Shown here one piece after another: positions 24,558-32,624 of a DNA stretch of 34,125 bases. The position numbers and the translations under genes were made by a program. Origin of the DNA: Sporosarcina obsidiansis (lineage in GTDB: Bacteria; Bacillota; Bacilli; Bacillales_A; Planococcaceae); contig NZ_WHVW01000008.1 in the NCBI RefSeq assembly GCF_009651005.1, positions 57,003 to 91,127 of the forward strand, in the 5' to 3' direction. The notes beneath the pieces were generated by a model. The model did not search any database. It saw only the letters and a program-made list of their open reading frames with translations, and had not been told where the DNA came from. Numbering within the stretch: the first letter of the stretch is position 1; each line of letters starts with the position of its first letter.

Positions 24558-24603
24558 TAAAAAAAACAGCATTTATCAATCACAATGAATTGATAAACGC
24601 TGT
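24558..24603 (-). terminator. Terminator of mgtE overlapping its coding end
   Basis: 15-base arms ACAGC-TTTATCAAT and complement (24566-24580, 24589-24603) with one mismatch, followed on the minus strand by TTTTTTTT. The upstream arm encodes the last residues of MgtE. Confidence 0.9.
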
Positions 24604-25956
24604 AGCTAAACCTAGATAAATTATAATACTGATTACATCATTCAACGTAGTTATAAACGGACCTGAAGCTACCGCTGGGTCCACTTTCATTTTGTGCATA
24701 AAAAGCGGAATAAACGATCCTGAAATAGTAGCAACGAAAATAGAAACAAGGATTGCTGCACCAACCAATAACGCAATAATAAATTCATGTTTCCAAACAA
24801 AAATTAATCCTACAACGAAGATAGAACAGACCAATCCGGTAATAATTCCAGTGCCCGCTTCTCTCAATAACAGTTTGAATTTACTTTCATCTTCAATATC
24901 CCGTGTAGCGATACCACGTACTGCAACAGCCAATGCCTGGGTACCACTATTTCCTGCAGTACCTGCTATTAACGGAATAAATGCGGCCAGTAATGCAACT
25001 TGTGAAATAGTTTCTGTAAACAGATCAATTAAGTTTGCAGTCAACATTCCTAAAACCAGTAAAATAATGAGCCATGGGATTCTTTTTTTAGCGGCAGAAA
25101 ACGAATTCTTGTCAAAGGTATCCATCGTAGAAACACCGGCAAGTTTTGAATAGTCATCTGATGCTTCTTCATCAATAACGTCTATAATATCATCTACCGT
25201 GATAATTCCTAAAATATGTTGCTGAAAATCCACAACAGGTACTGCTAAGAAATTATAATCCTGAATTGTTCTTGCGACATCTTCCTGATCATCTGAAACT
25301 AATACGCTAACAATACGATCATTCATAATATCACGTATTAATGTGTCTTCATATGCAATTATCAAGTCACGTAGCGAAACTACACCAGTCAACCGGTGGT
25401 GATCATCCACTACAAATACATAGTAAATCGTTTCCGCACTTGGAGCTTCACTTCTTAGAATAGTCATAGCCGAACGAACCGTAGAATTCTCGGAAACCGT
25501 TACAAACTCAGTCGTCATAATCGATCCCGCAGTATATTCTTCATAATGCAGCAAGGCTTTTATTTGTGCGGCCGCTTCTTTATCCATCAAGGTTAAATAA
25601 CTGACGACTTGTGCTTTATCAAGTTCTTTCAGGACATCGACCGCATTATCCACAAACATATAAGAAATCATCTCTGCCGCATATGTCGTGTCCATCTCCT
25701 GAAGGAACTCTTTGTATTCATCTTCTTCAATTTCACTTGTTTCAAAAATTTCAGCAAGTTCTTTTGGGGATAGATAGAAATACATCAATTCTCGGAGTTT
25801 CACGTCTACTTTTTCATAAAAAATTGCTCGATCATATGGGTGAAGGGCTAAATATTCTTGTCTGAATGAATGGATGTCTTCGTTACTAAGTGACTCTCGT
25901 AAGTTGTCTACATCCAAAACGATTTCATTTTTCATTTCTTCTTGTTGATTGGTCAA
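24580..25956 (-). CDS. mgtE: Magnesium transporter MgtE
   Basis: A 458-residue Mg2+ channel/transporter. An N-terminal superhelical MgtE_N domain (about 15-130) is followed by two CBS domains with IMTTEFVTV (about 145-153) and DIMNDRIVSV and by the acidic plug region DVIDEEASDDY. Five membrane helices come last, with the pore signature PLIAGTAGNSGTQALAVAVRG (about 336-356) and IPLFMHKMKVDPAVASGPFITTLND in the last helices. CBS/N domains close the pore at high Mg2+. The start is TTG at 25956, 9 bases after AAGGGAAGG. I see no M-box riboswitch in the 126-base leader. Confidence 0.95.
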   Translation of the reverse strand: MTNQQEEMKNEIVLDVDNLRESLSNEDIHSFRQEYLALHPYDRAIFYEKVDVKLRELMYFYLSPKELAEIFETSEIEEDEYKEFLQEMDTTYAAEMISYMFVDNAVDVLKELDKAQVVSYLTLMDKEAAAQIKALLHYEEYTAGSIMTTEFVTVSENSTVRSAMTILRSEAPSAETIYYVFVVDDHHRLTGVVSLRDLIIAYEDTLIRDIMNDRIVSVLVSDDQEDVARTIQDYNFLAVPVVDFQQHILGIITVDDIIDVIDEEASDDYSKLAGVSTMDTFDKNSFSAAKKRIPWLIILLVLGMLTANLIDLFTETISQVALLAAFIPLIAGTAGNSGTQALAVAVRGIATRDIEDESKFKLLLREAGTGIITGLVCSIFVVGLIFVWKHEFIIALLVGAAILVSIFVATISGSFIPLFMHKMKVDPAVASGPFITTLNDVISIIIYLGLATAFINSL

Positions 25957-26082
25957 GATTTTACACCTTCCCTTCTACACTTAAAGATTACACTACAAAT
26001 CATTTAATATTCCCCGGGAAATCATTGTACTAAACTTGAATGATATGCAGGAGGGTATTTAAGTTCATTTTATTTATTACAT

Positions 26083-27021
26083 TTAAATTAATGGTTCACT
26101 CTGCTTCAAAAACTGCTGCATATCATGAGGCATAGGGCTAGTAAAATGTAGCCGTTTATTTTTCATAGGATGAAGGAAACTAATAGTTGAGCAATGTAAG
26201 GCCTGACGAGAAAACTGTTCTTGTCTCGCCCCATACAAATCATCTCCGATCAGAGGATGACCGAGCCATTGCATATGAACTCGGATTTGATGCGTTCTTC
26301 CTGTATGTAAGTTCAAATTAACAACAGAGAACGTTTGGAATTCATTTGAAAAACTACCACTTACAGACACATCTGTTTTTGCATACTGTCCTTCTGCACA
26401 AACTGTACGTTCAATTATACTTCCCTCTTTTCTACCAATCGGTTGCTCGATTGTAAAAAAGGAAGGCGTAATTATTCCATTAGCGAATGCAGTATAGCTT
26501 CGCTGAAAGAGATTTTGAGACATTTGTTTATTCAATAAGTGATGAATATGTCTATTTTTCGCTACACAAATAACACCTGATGTATCCGTATCTAGCCTTG
26601 TCACCATATGGGCTGTTGAAAGAATACCTTCTTTTTCAAATTTACCACAAACATAATTGGCGAGCGTACCCGACGGATGATTACGTGAAGGAATAGTACT
26701 TTGGCCTGCTGGTTTATCTAGCAATAAAAGGGTTTCGTCTTCGTACAGAATAGATAAGTTACCTGTCTCTGGAATTAGCCCTTCACTCATCTGTTCTGGT
26801 GGAAATATAACAGTTACTTGGTCGCCCATTTGTAACTGATAACGAACATTCTGTATCTGGCCATTCACCAAAATATTCCCACCTTGGTATTTAATGGCCG
26901 TCAAAGTAGTTTTAGAAATTTCCTTATGAGATAGGAAATCACGAAGCAACCCTTCTTGTTCCACTGCAAAGTTCAATTGAAATGAGTTATTAGCTTTGTG
27001 GTTCATTGTCATCACGTTCAT
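26083..27021 (-). CDS. yjbO: RluA-family pseudouridine synthase YjbO
   Basis: A 312-residue pseudouridine synthase. The N-terminal S4-like part ([15 protein letters not shown], about 41-55) precedes the catalytic [19 protein letters not shown] with D144, and [24 protein letters not shown] follows. It follows nadK with a 32-base overlap, as yjbN-yjbO do in B. subtilis. Three in-frame ATG codons (27021, 27012, 27006) are close together and ribosome sites are weak, so the start is uncertain by a few residues and translation is probably coupled to nadK. RNA target unknown. Confidence 0.9.
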   Translation of the reverse strand: MNVMTMNHKANNSFQLNFAVEQEGLLRDFLSHKEISKTTLTAIKYQGGNILVNGQIQNVRYQLQMGDQVTVIFPPEQMSEGLIPETGNLSILYEDETLLLLDKPAGQSTIPSRNHPSGTLANYVCGKFEKEGILSTAHMVTRLDTDTSGVICVAKNRHIHHLLNKQMSQNLFQRSYTAFANGIITPSFFTIEQPIGRKEGSIIERTVCAEGQYAKTDVSVSGSFSNEFQTFSVVNLNLHTGRTHQIRVHMQWLGHPLIGDDLYGARQEQFSRQALHCSTISFLHPMKNKRLHFTSPMPHDMQQFLKQSEPLI

Positions 27022-27823
27022 ATCTTAAATCACTTGCCACGAAAGATTCATTCACACGTTTCCAAAATGGGAATGGTCTAAAACGAGCAAAGCCCATTTT
27101 TTCATTGGAAACCTTGTACTCAATCGACTTTACATCTTTATGAAGCAATTGTAAGTGATCCACTGTCACCATAAAGTCTGGTCCTTTTACCGGGGTTAAT
27201 GTACATATATGGTGATCAGGCAAAATAAGTGGCGAGCCAACCGTTCGGAATACCCGATTATTGATAGACGCCATTTCTGTCAATTGCATAGATGGTAGTG
27301 AAGGATGAATGATAGCTCCTCCAAGCGATTTGCTATAAGCGGTTGATCCAGACGGGGTAGACATACATAAACCGTCTCCTCTAAAACGCTCAAAATGTTC
27401 ACCGTTTAATTCTACGTCCATCACTAATGTCACTTCCGGTGATTTCACTGTAGACTCATTCAGAGCCAAATACGAAGCGCTTTTTTCTGAATGTCGATAA
27501 TTGATCGTAACTTCTATTAATGGATATTCGATCACTTCATATTCCTGTCTCGCAATCAAAATCACTAATTTTTCTATTTCTGAAGGCTTCCAATCCGCGT
27601 AAAACCCAAGATGACCTGTATGAATTCCGACGAAGGATGTTTTATCGAGTCGATGTATGTATTTATGGAAGGCATGTAGCAAGGTACCGTCTCCACCAAT
27701 TGACAACACAATATCAGGCTCCTCCTCATCAAACTTCAAACCGAAATCCCTCAAATAAATTCTTGCTTCTTTCATTAATTTATTCGAAAGTTCATCGTTT
27801 CGCGACTGTATTGTGAATTTCAT
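26990..27823 (-). CDS. nadK: NAD kinase
   Basis: A 277-residue ATP-NAD kinase making NADP. It has the [11 protein letters not shown] motif (43-53), the NAD-binding ALNE and the conserved [22 protein letters not shown] region. The end [14 protein letters not shown] is close to B. subtilis NadF/YjbN. The start [10 protein letters not shown] at 27823 (or the ATG one codon earlier) is preferred for its GGAAG spacing and match to family N-termini; the longer frame to 27862 has no ribosome site. In B. subtilis yjbM (alarmone synthetase) lies just upstream; here it is missing and the UPF0738 gene is adjacent. Confidence 0.95.
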   Translation of the reverse strand: MKFTIQSRNDELSNKLMKEARIYLRDFGLKFDEEEPDIVLSIGGDGTLLHAFHKYIHRLDKTSFVGIHTGHLGFYADWKPSEIEKLVILIARQEYEVIEYPLIEVTINYRHSEKSASYLALNESTVKSPEVTLVMDVELNGEHFERFRGDGLCMSTPSGSTAYSKSLGGAIIHPSLPSMQLTEMASINNRVFRTVGSPLILPDHHICTLTPVKGPDFMVTVDHLQLLHKDVKSIEYKVSNEKMGFARFRPFPFWKRVNESFVASDLRYERDDNEPQS

Positions 27824-27865
27824 CATGTCACTTCCATTCCTTTTCTGCATTTCAATAGGCACTGC

Positions 27866-28255
27866 TTATTTGACCTGTTCTAGCACAGGTTGAAATATTT
27901 CTTCAACCGCTTGACTGAATGCTTCGCCATAATTATTATTTCCCTCAATATTCAAAATCAAAGCCTGCAATTCTTCTGTCATGCCTTCTAATTGTATGAT
28001 TTGATCGTTCCATACTAAAATCGGTTCAGCATTTTTTAATAGCATTTCCACAAGGCCACTCCAGCTATCTTTAGGGAAATACGCGTAACGATAACCTGAC
28101 TCATGATCAAACACATATACAAATGATTGTCGGTCGGTATCTGTTAACATTTTTCCTGTAGGGGAACCGATTGGCCACTCTGCCTCAGGATTTAAAATAA
28201 AGTGAAATTCATTCCCCTGCTGATTGGTTTTAATTATTTTATTTATACTATCCAT
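27866..28255 (-). CDS. yjbL: UPF0738 family protein YjbL
   Basis: A 129-residue conserved protein of unknown function. The family signature is the C-terminal IQLEGMTEELQALILNIEGN followed by NNYGE, and the middle FVYVFDHESGYRYAYFP segment also fits. No signal or membrane segment. The ATG at 28255 is 10 bases after GAGGA; the GTG at 28264 would sit on the ribosome site. It lies between the lytic transglycosylase and NAD kinase genes, the B. subtilis yjbL position, but yjbK and yjbM are absent. Confidence 0.85.
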   Translation of the reverse strand: MDSINKIIKTNQQGNEFHFILNPEAEWPIGSPTGKMLTDTDRQSFVYVFDHESGYRYAYFPKDSWSGLVEMLLKNAEPILVWNDQIIQLEGMTEELQALILNIEGNNNYGEAFSQAVEEIFQPVLEQVK

Positions 28256-28350
28256 AATGACCACTTCCTCATCTCAAGTCTTTACGTTCAGTCTACCATA
28301 TGATACACATAGTTGCATTTTGTTATTGTACATTCTGGTATAAAAGTTGG

Positions 28351-28356
28351 TATAAT
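28351..28356 (+). promoter_or_regulatory. Extended -10 promoter of the lytic transglycosylase gene
   Basis: TGG-TATAAT is an extended -10. A TTGTAC at 28326-28331 is 19 bases upstream and may act as a weak -35. It is divergent from yjbL. Confidence 0.5.
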
Positions 28357-28409
28357 GGATATAAGCGACCAATCGAAAAATATTGTTATTAAAAAAAGGG
28401 GAAGAACGT

Positions 28410-29084
28410 ATGAATGTAGACCCACAAAATATGCGGATGCTCCTGGAAATCAATGCATTACAAACACTTGGGGCAGTTCAATCCTTCAAGACGAATCCTT
28501 CCGTTAACGCAAATGGATTTGCATCCATGTTAATGCAACTAATGACAGATAGCACGGTAAATCCAGATACAACGTCCGCGACGTCATCCGACAGCCTAGT
28601 TTATCATGGTATGAATCAAGTTTACATGCCTACAACCTTGCCAGCAGCACCGTTGTCGAGCTTAGCTCCATCGGTTTCTTCAACTTCATCTAAGACAGGC
28701 TATCAAGGTCCTTATGGAGATATCATTAAACAGGCTGCCGACAAATACCAACTGCCAGAAAAACTGATTGCCGCTGTCATTAAACAGGAATCAAATTTCA
28801 ATACGAATGTAACAAGTCATGCAGGTGCGGCAGGTTTAATGCAATTAATGCCAGGGACAGCCAAATTTATCGGTGTGACGGACCGTTATGATCCACAACA
28901 AAATATTATGGGCGGGACCAAATATTTACGCAAAATGCTCGATCAATTCGGTTCATTAGAGACTGCGTTGGCAGCATATAATGCTGGACCCGGTAATGTA
29001 AAAAAGTACGGGGGTATTCCGCCATTTAAAGAAACACAGCAATACGTTAAGAAAGTAATGAATTACTATGGGCAGACTGTTTAA
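28410..29084 (+). CDS. cwlQ: Lytic transglycosylase CwlQ/YjbJ-like
   Basis: A 224-residue protein with a C-terminal SLT (goose-lysozyme-like) domain (about 102-224). The catalytic Glu is in IKQESNFN (E127), with [11 protein letters not shown] and [20 protein letters not shown] motif regions. It cleaves peptidoglycan glycan strands. The N-terminal 100 residues are a Ser/Thr/Pro-rich low-complexity region with no signal peptide, as in B. subtilis YjbJ, so the export route is unclear. The ATG at 28410 follows GGGGAAG; the upstream TTG is rejected because the ribosome site lies after it. Confidence 0.9.
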   Translation: MNVDPQNMRMLLEINALQTLGAVQSFKTNPSVNANGFASMLMQLMTDSTVNPDTTSATSSDSLVYHGMNQVYMPTTLPAAPLSSLAPSVSSTSSKTGYQGPYGDIIKQAADKYQLPEKLIAAVIKQESNFNTNVTSHAGAAGLMQLMPGTAKFIGVTDRYDPQQNIMGGTKYLRKMLDQFGSLETALAAYNAGPGNVKKYGGIPPFKETQQYVKKVMNYYGQTV

Positions 29085-29172
29085 CTTAAGTATTTAATCT
29101 ATTAGTTTGTTAATCTATTCCCAAATTACCTTCGACTGCTATATAACAATAAATGAAAATAAGTTGTTTTAT

Positions 29173-29201
29173 TTGTATAGAAAATAATTCGTTGATAGAA
29201 T
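29173..29201 (+). promoter_or_regulatory. Promoter of the yjbI-spxH operon
   Basis: -35 TTGTAT (29173-29178), 17-base spacer ending TGA, -10 TAGAAT (29196-29201), 33 bases upstream of the yjbI ATG. Confidence 0.65.
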
Positions 29202-29234
29202 AAAGTCACAGAAGAACGAAGGGGTGTGAATGTA

Positions 29235-29627
29235 ATGACCCGAAAACCTGTCATCCCTTTTGAGGAGATCGGCGAGAAAAGGTTACATGAACTAATCGAA
29301 CGATTCTATGCAAAAGTGGCTGTGCATCCGGACCTCTACCCGATATTTCCTGATGATCTGTCAGAGACGATTCGGAAACAAAAACAATTTCAGACACAAT
29401 ACTTAGGAGGCCCTAACTTATTTACAGAAGAACACGGTCATCCTATGATGAAGGCACGGCATATGCCGTTCCCTATAACACCTACTCGCGCTAAAGCATG
29501 GCTGTCATGTATGACAGAAGCAATGGATGAAGTGGGACTGGAGGGACCACTTCGAGATGTCTATTATCAGCGCCTTGTCTTAACCGCCAACCACATGGTA
29601 AATAGGAACGAGGAGGAAGATCAGTGA
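29235..29627 (+). CDS. yjbI: Group II truncated haemoglobin YjbI
   Basis: A 130-residue haem protein close to B. subtilis trHbO. Ligand-pocket residues align: Tyr25 (B10), Thr45, Gln49 and proximal His76 in KARHMPFPI. The family binds O2 and NO; YjbI has been linked to peroxide protection and oxidation of the TasA-related surface. The ATG at 29235 follows AAGGGGTG by 8 bases; GTG at 29226 would lie on that signal. The stop codon overlaps the spxH start, so it is operonic with spxH, as in the yjbIH operon of Bacillus and Staphylococcus. Confidence 0.95.
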   Translation: MTRKPVIPFEEIGEKRLHELIERFYAKVAVHPDLYPIFPDDLSETIRKQKQFQTQYLGGPNLFTEEHGHPMMKARHMPFPITPTRAKAWLSCMTEAMDEVGLEGPLRDVYYQRLVLTANHMVNRNEEEDQ

Positions 29628-30448
29628 ACTATCTAACGGTTATTGATGATACGTTACACTATTCTGCTTCAGTTAAACCCATCGAACTCTATGTATTTTT
29701 GGATCCATACTGTAAAGATTGCTGGTCACTCCAGCCACTTTTACGTAAACTACAAGTTGAATACGATCATTACTTTTCGTTAAGGATTGCGTTGCGTACA
29801 CCTATGCCTAAGCTGAATATGCCATATTTACCTGAGACTGAGAATTCTCAGACGACCAAGCGATCGAATCCTTGTTTTCCTAGCATTGCAGTAAAAGCTG
29901 CAGAATTTCAAGGTAAACGAGCTGGATTCCGTTACTTGTCTTGTTTATTAGAGTATTCATTTTTGAAAAATCGTGATGTCTCATCTTATTCTGTCTTAGT
30001 AGAGATTGCCGCACGTATTAATTTAGATGTGGATGAATTTATTGTGGATTTCAACTCAGAAGAAACATTACGTGCCTTGCAAGTCGATATGTATCTAGGA
30101 AATGAAATGGAAGTAGCTGAAGCACCAACTTTTGTATTTTTTAATAGTAATATTGAAGATGAAGGATTAAAAGTGAGCGGTCTCTATGACTATGCTATAT
30201 ACGAACAAATTTTAGAGGAACTAATCGGTGAGCAACTTCTTCCTGATATGCCACCGTCCATCAGTTCGTTGTTTAACCGCTTCGACTTACTGACAACGAA
30301 AGAAGTAGCTGAAATCTATCACATATCAGAAAAAGAAGCAGAACGCGAATTGAAGAAACGTTTGCTCAAGCAACAAATCGAACGAATACCTTTTCAAGAT
30401 CGTACATTATGGCGAAAAAAACAACCGAATTGTTCTCTAATTAAATAG
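29624..30448 (+). CDS. spxH: ClpXP adaptor protein SpxH (YjbH), DsbA-like
   Basis: A 274-residue thioredoxin-fold protein. FLDPYCKDCWSLQPLLRKL carries the CxxC (C30, C33) of the YjbH family. The adaptor delivers the redox regulator Spx to ClpXP and releases it under disulfide stress. Other family features are AVKAAEFQGKRAG and the EAPTFVFFN cis-Pro-like region, then the C-terminal helix-turn part. GTG start at 29624 with GAGGAGGAAG, overlapping the yjbI stop. It ends at a strong terminator and is convergent with the small RNA gene described at 30508-30624. Confidence 0.94.
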   Translation: MNYLTVIDDTLHYSASVKPIELYVFLDPYCKDCWSLQPLLRKLQVEYDHYFSLRIALRTPMPKLNMPYLPETENSQTTKRSNPCFPSIAVKAAEFQGKRAGFRYLSCLLEYSFLKNRDVSSYSVLVEIAARINLDVDEFIVDFNSEETLRALQVDMYLGNEMEVAEAPTFVFFNSNIEDEGLKVSGLYDYAIYEQILEELIGEQLLPDMPPSISSLFNRFDLLTTKEVAEIYHISEKEAERELKKRLLKQQIERIPFQDRTLWRKKQPNCSLIK

Positions 30449-30460
30449 CACTTATTCAAC

Positions 30461-30498
30461 TCCGAGGCAATTAATTTTGATTGCCTCGGATATTTTTA
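30461..30498 (+). terminator. Terminator of the yjbI-spxH operon
   Basis: TCCGAGGCAAT / ATTGCCTCGGA, 11-bp stem with an 8-base loop, followed by TATTTTTATT. Confidence 0.92.
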
Positions 30499-30507
30499 TT
30501 CACACAA

Positions 30508-30624
30508 AAAAAAGAAAAGAGCATCCGCTCCTGGGGGGGAGTGAATACTCTTTTTCAAAGGGAATGGGAGAAATGTTCACGTTCAAACAAAAGGGGTGTA
30601 TGTTTGGTATGTGATTTATTCCAC
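30508..30624 (-). ncRNA. roxS: RoxS/RsaE regulatory small RNA
   Basis: A roughly 115-base RNA with its own promoter (30631-30659) and a terminator hairpin (30519-30550) followed by a long U tract to about 30506. It has three C-rich single-stranded motifs able to pair with ribosome sites: ACACCCCTTTTG (30589-30600), TCTCCCATTCCCTTTG (30556-30571) and the CTCCCCCCC loop of the terminator. The stretch AATCACATACCAAACATAC and TGTTTGAACGTGAA are recognisable from RoxS (B. subtilis) and RsaE (staphylococci), sRNAs that down-regulate central metabolism messages in response to NO and redox state. Position next to spxH and pepF agrees with both species. Exact ends are estimated. Confidence 0.85.
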
Positions 30625-30626
30625 AA
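30609..30626. promoter_or_regulatory. Rex-type operator at the roxS start site
   Basis: On the minus strand TTGTGGAATAAATCACAT, an imperfect palindrome close to the Rex consensus (TTGTG-N8-CACAA). It begins 5 bases past the -10 and covers the start point, so NADH-sensitive repression by Rex is expected. Rex control of RoxS is known in B. subtilis; here it is inferred from the site. Confidence 0.7.
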
Positions 30627-30630
30627 CACT

Positions 30631-30659
30631 ACTTTATCATAAATATTTTATAACTTCAA
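30631..30659 (-). promoter_or_regulatory. Promoter of roxS
   Basis: Minus strand: -35 TTGAAG (30654-30659), 17-base spacer ending TGA, -10 TAAAGT (30631-30636). Confidence 0.7.
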
Positions 30660-30710
30660 CAATTTATAACGGCTTTCATCCATATGTCACAGTTCTCCAC
30701 AAAGTGTAAA

Positions 30711-30737
30711 GAAAATTATAGTAATTAACTATCATAA
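30711..30737 (-). terminator. Possible weak terminator of pepF
   Basis: Minus strand: TTATgATAGT / ACTATAA stem with one bulge, followed by TTTTCTTT, about 20 bases after the pepF stop codon and ahead of the roxS promoter. Confidence 0.5.
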
Positions 30738-30755
30738 TACGTCAAACCTATTTCT

Positions 30756-32573
30756 TCATGCTCTTTTGGCTAATAGTTGCTCTAGTTCGTTGAGCCTTTC
30801 TTCAAACACACGGCAAGCTTCTTCAATAGGCTTTTCAGATGTCATATCGACTCCTGCTTTTTTCAGAACCTCAATCGGATAATCGGAAGATCCTGCTTTC
30901 AAGAAGTTAGAAATATATCGATTGACCGCCGGCTCCCCTTCTTCGAGGATTTGTTTGCTCAGCGCCACTGCTGCACTATATCCAGTCGCATACTGATAAA
31001 CATAGTAGTTATAATAGAAATGTGGAATACGAGCCCATTCCAAACCGATCTCTTCATCACTGACAATTTCATCACCATAATACTTTTGATTTAGCGCATA
31101 ATATTCCTCTGTTAATTTATCCGCTGTCAACGGTGTCCCTGATTGATCGAGCTGATGGATAAGATGTTCGAATTCAGCAAACATCGTCTGACGGAAAACA
31201 GTCGCCCGAAAACCATCGAGCCAATGATTCAGCAAATAAATCCTCTGATCATCATCAGTTGTAACTTTCAACAGATGATCATTTAATAAGGCTTCGTTTA
31301 CAGTAGAAGCTACTTCTGCCACAAATATTGAATACCCACTATAGATAAACGGTTGATTTTTTCGGGAATAATAACTATGAACACTATGACCAAATTCATG
31401 AGCTAGCGTAAATAAGTTATTTACATTATCTTGCCAATTCATAAGAATATATGGATTTGTTCCATATGAGCCGGAAGAATACGCACCTGAACGTTTCCCT
31501 TTGTTTTCCCGAACGTCCACCCAGCGGTTTTCAAGACCTTCTTTTACAATGGATGTATAGTCTTCGCCAAGCGGATGGAAACTTTCTAACATCGTCTCCT
31601 TCGCTTCTTCATAGGTGTATTTAATCTCTGTATCTTCAACAAGTGGTGTGTAGACATCCCACATATGAAGTGTATCTAGTTGTAATACTCTTTTTCGTAA
31701 TGCCACATAACGATGCAGTAACCCTAAGTTAGTATTGATCGTGGCAACGAGGTTCTCATATACTTTTTCAGGAATATGGTTGCTTGATAAGGCTGCATCT
31801 CTCGCTGAAGTATAGTTTCGGATTCGGGCGTTCACATTATGAGCTTTAACATTTCCGCTTAATGTGGATGCAAAAGTATTTTTAAACTCACCATATTTCG
31901 CATACATTTCTTTAAACGCAGCTTCTCTCACTTTGCTGTCTTTACTCTCTAAGAAACGAGCATACCGACCGTGAGTTAATTGTATTTCTTTTCCTTCTTC
32001 ATCTTTTACCAAACCAAATGTCAGATCCGCGTTGTTGAGCATACTAAATGTTTCTGAAGCGTTCCCAGTCACTTCTGATAACTGTGCGAGTAATGCTTCC
32101 TGTTCTGAAGAAAGAATATGAGCTCGCTCCGCATTCAGTTCTTTAAATTCTTGTTTATACAAACGCAAACCTTCATGAGATTCGATCGTTTGGTTCAATT
32201 GCTCTTCGTCTATTGAAAGTAGTTCAGGCGTGAAGTAAGACAGCGCCGTGGAAACCTTAACGATTAGCGACTTAATACGACCATCCATCGCTTGATAAAA
32301 GCCATTCGTTGTATCCTGATCTGTTTTCAAATGCGCATACGTATACAATCTCCGTAAACGTTCCGCCAATTTATCTCGGTACGTCAACGCTTCAAAAAGT
32401 GGTCGAGCTCCATCCCCAAGTGTACCTTTATACTGCTCGGCTTCATTCACCATCTCTTCAACCTTGGTGTATTCTTTGCTCCACGCTTCATCCGAAACGA
32501 AAATGTCTTCTAATCGCCATGTTTCCTCTTCAGCTACTTCATCGCGAGTTAATACTTTATGATCGTTCGTCAA
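30756..32573 (-). CDS. pepF: Oligoendopeptidase F
   Basis: A 605-residue cytoplasmic M3B zinc metallopeptidase cutting oligopeptides. The zinc site is LAHEFGHSVHSYYS (H392, E393, H396) with a third ligand Glu in FVAEVASTVNE about 25 residues on. The C-terminal substrate-binding HFYYNYYVYQYATGYSAA region is also present. Length fits the family. The start is TTG at 32573, preceded by GAAGGAGGAATTTGA. It follows coiA by 51 bases on the same strand, as in B. subtilis, and is probably co-transcribed. Overproduction of PepF affects sporulation phosphorelay peptides in B. subtilis. Confidence 0.96.
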   Translation of the reverse strand: MTNDHKVLTRDEVAEEETWRLEDIFVSDEAWSKEYTKVEEMVNEAEQYKGTLGDGARPLFEALTYRDKLAERLRRLYTYAHLKTDQDTTNGFYQAMDGRIKSLIVKVSTALSYFTPELLSIDEEQLNQTIESHEGLRLYKQEFKELNAERAHILSSEQEALLAQLSEVTGNASETFSMLNNADLTFGLVKDEEGKEIQLTHGRYARFLESKDSKVREAAFKEMYAKYGEFKNTFASTLSGNVKAHNVNARIRNYTSARDAALSSNHIPEKVYENLVATINTNLGLLHRYVALRKRVLQLDTLHMWDVYTPLVEDTEIKYTYEEAKETMLESFHPLGEDYTSIVKEGLENRWVDVRENKGKRSGAYSSGSYGTNPYILMNWQDNVNNLFTLAHEFGHSVHSYYSRKNQPFIYSGYSIFVAEVASTVNEALLNDHLLKVTTDDDQRIYLLNHWLDGFRATVFRQTMFAEFEHLIHQLDQSGTPLTADKLTEEYYALNQKYYGDEIVSDEEIGLEWARIPHFYYNYYVYQYATGYSAAVALSKQILEEGEPAVNRYISNFLKAGSSDYPIEVLKKAGVDMTSEKPIEEACRVFEERLNELEQLLAKRA

Positions 32574-32624
32574 TCAAATTCCTCCTTCAACCATTTCACC
32601 TTAATTCGAATCCACTATATTTTC

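Noticed and set aside
25957..26082. Mg2+ riboswitch (M-box) upstream of mgtE
   Set aside because: The expected conserved core and stem arrangement was not seen by eye, and the space is short.
30567..30617. 16-codon plus-strand frame MGEMFTFKQKGCMFGM
   Set aside because: Exactly antisense to the C-rich region of roxS; its G-rich, ribosome-site-like look comes from the complement of the sRNA motifs.
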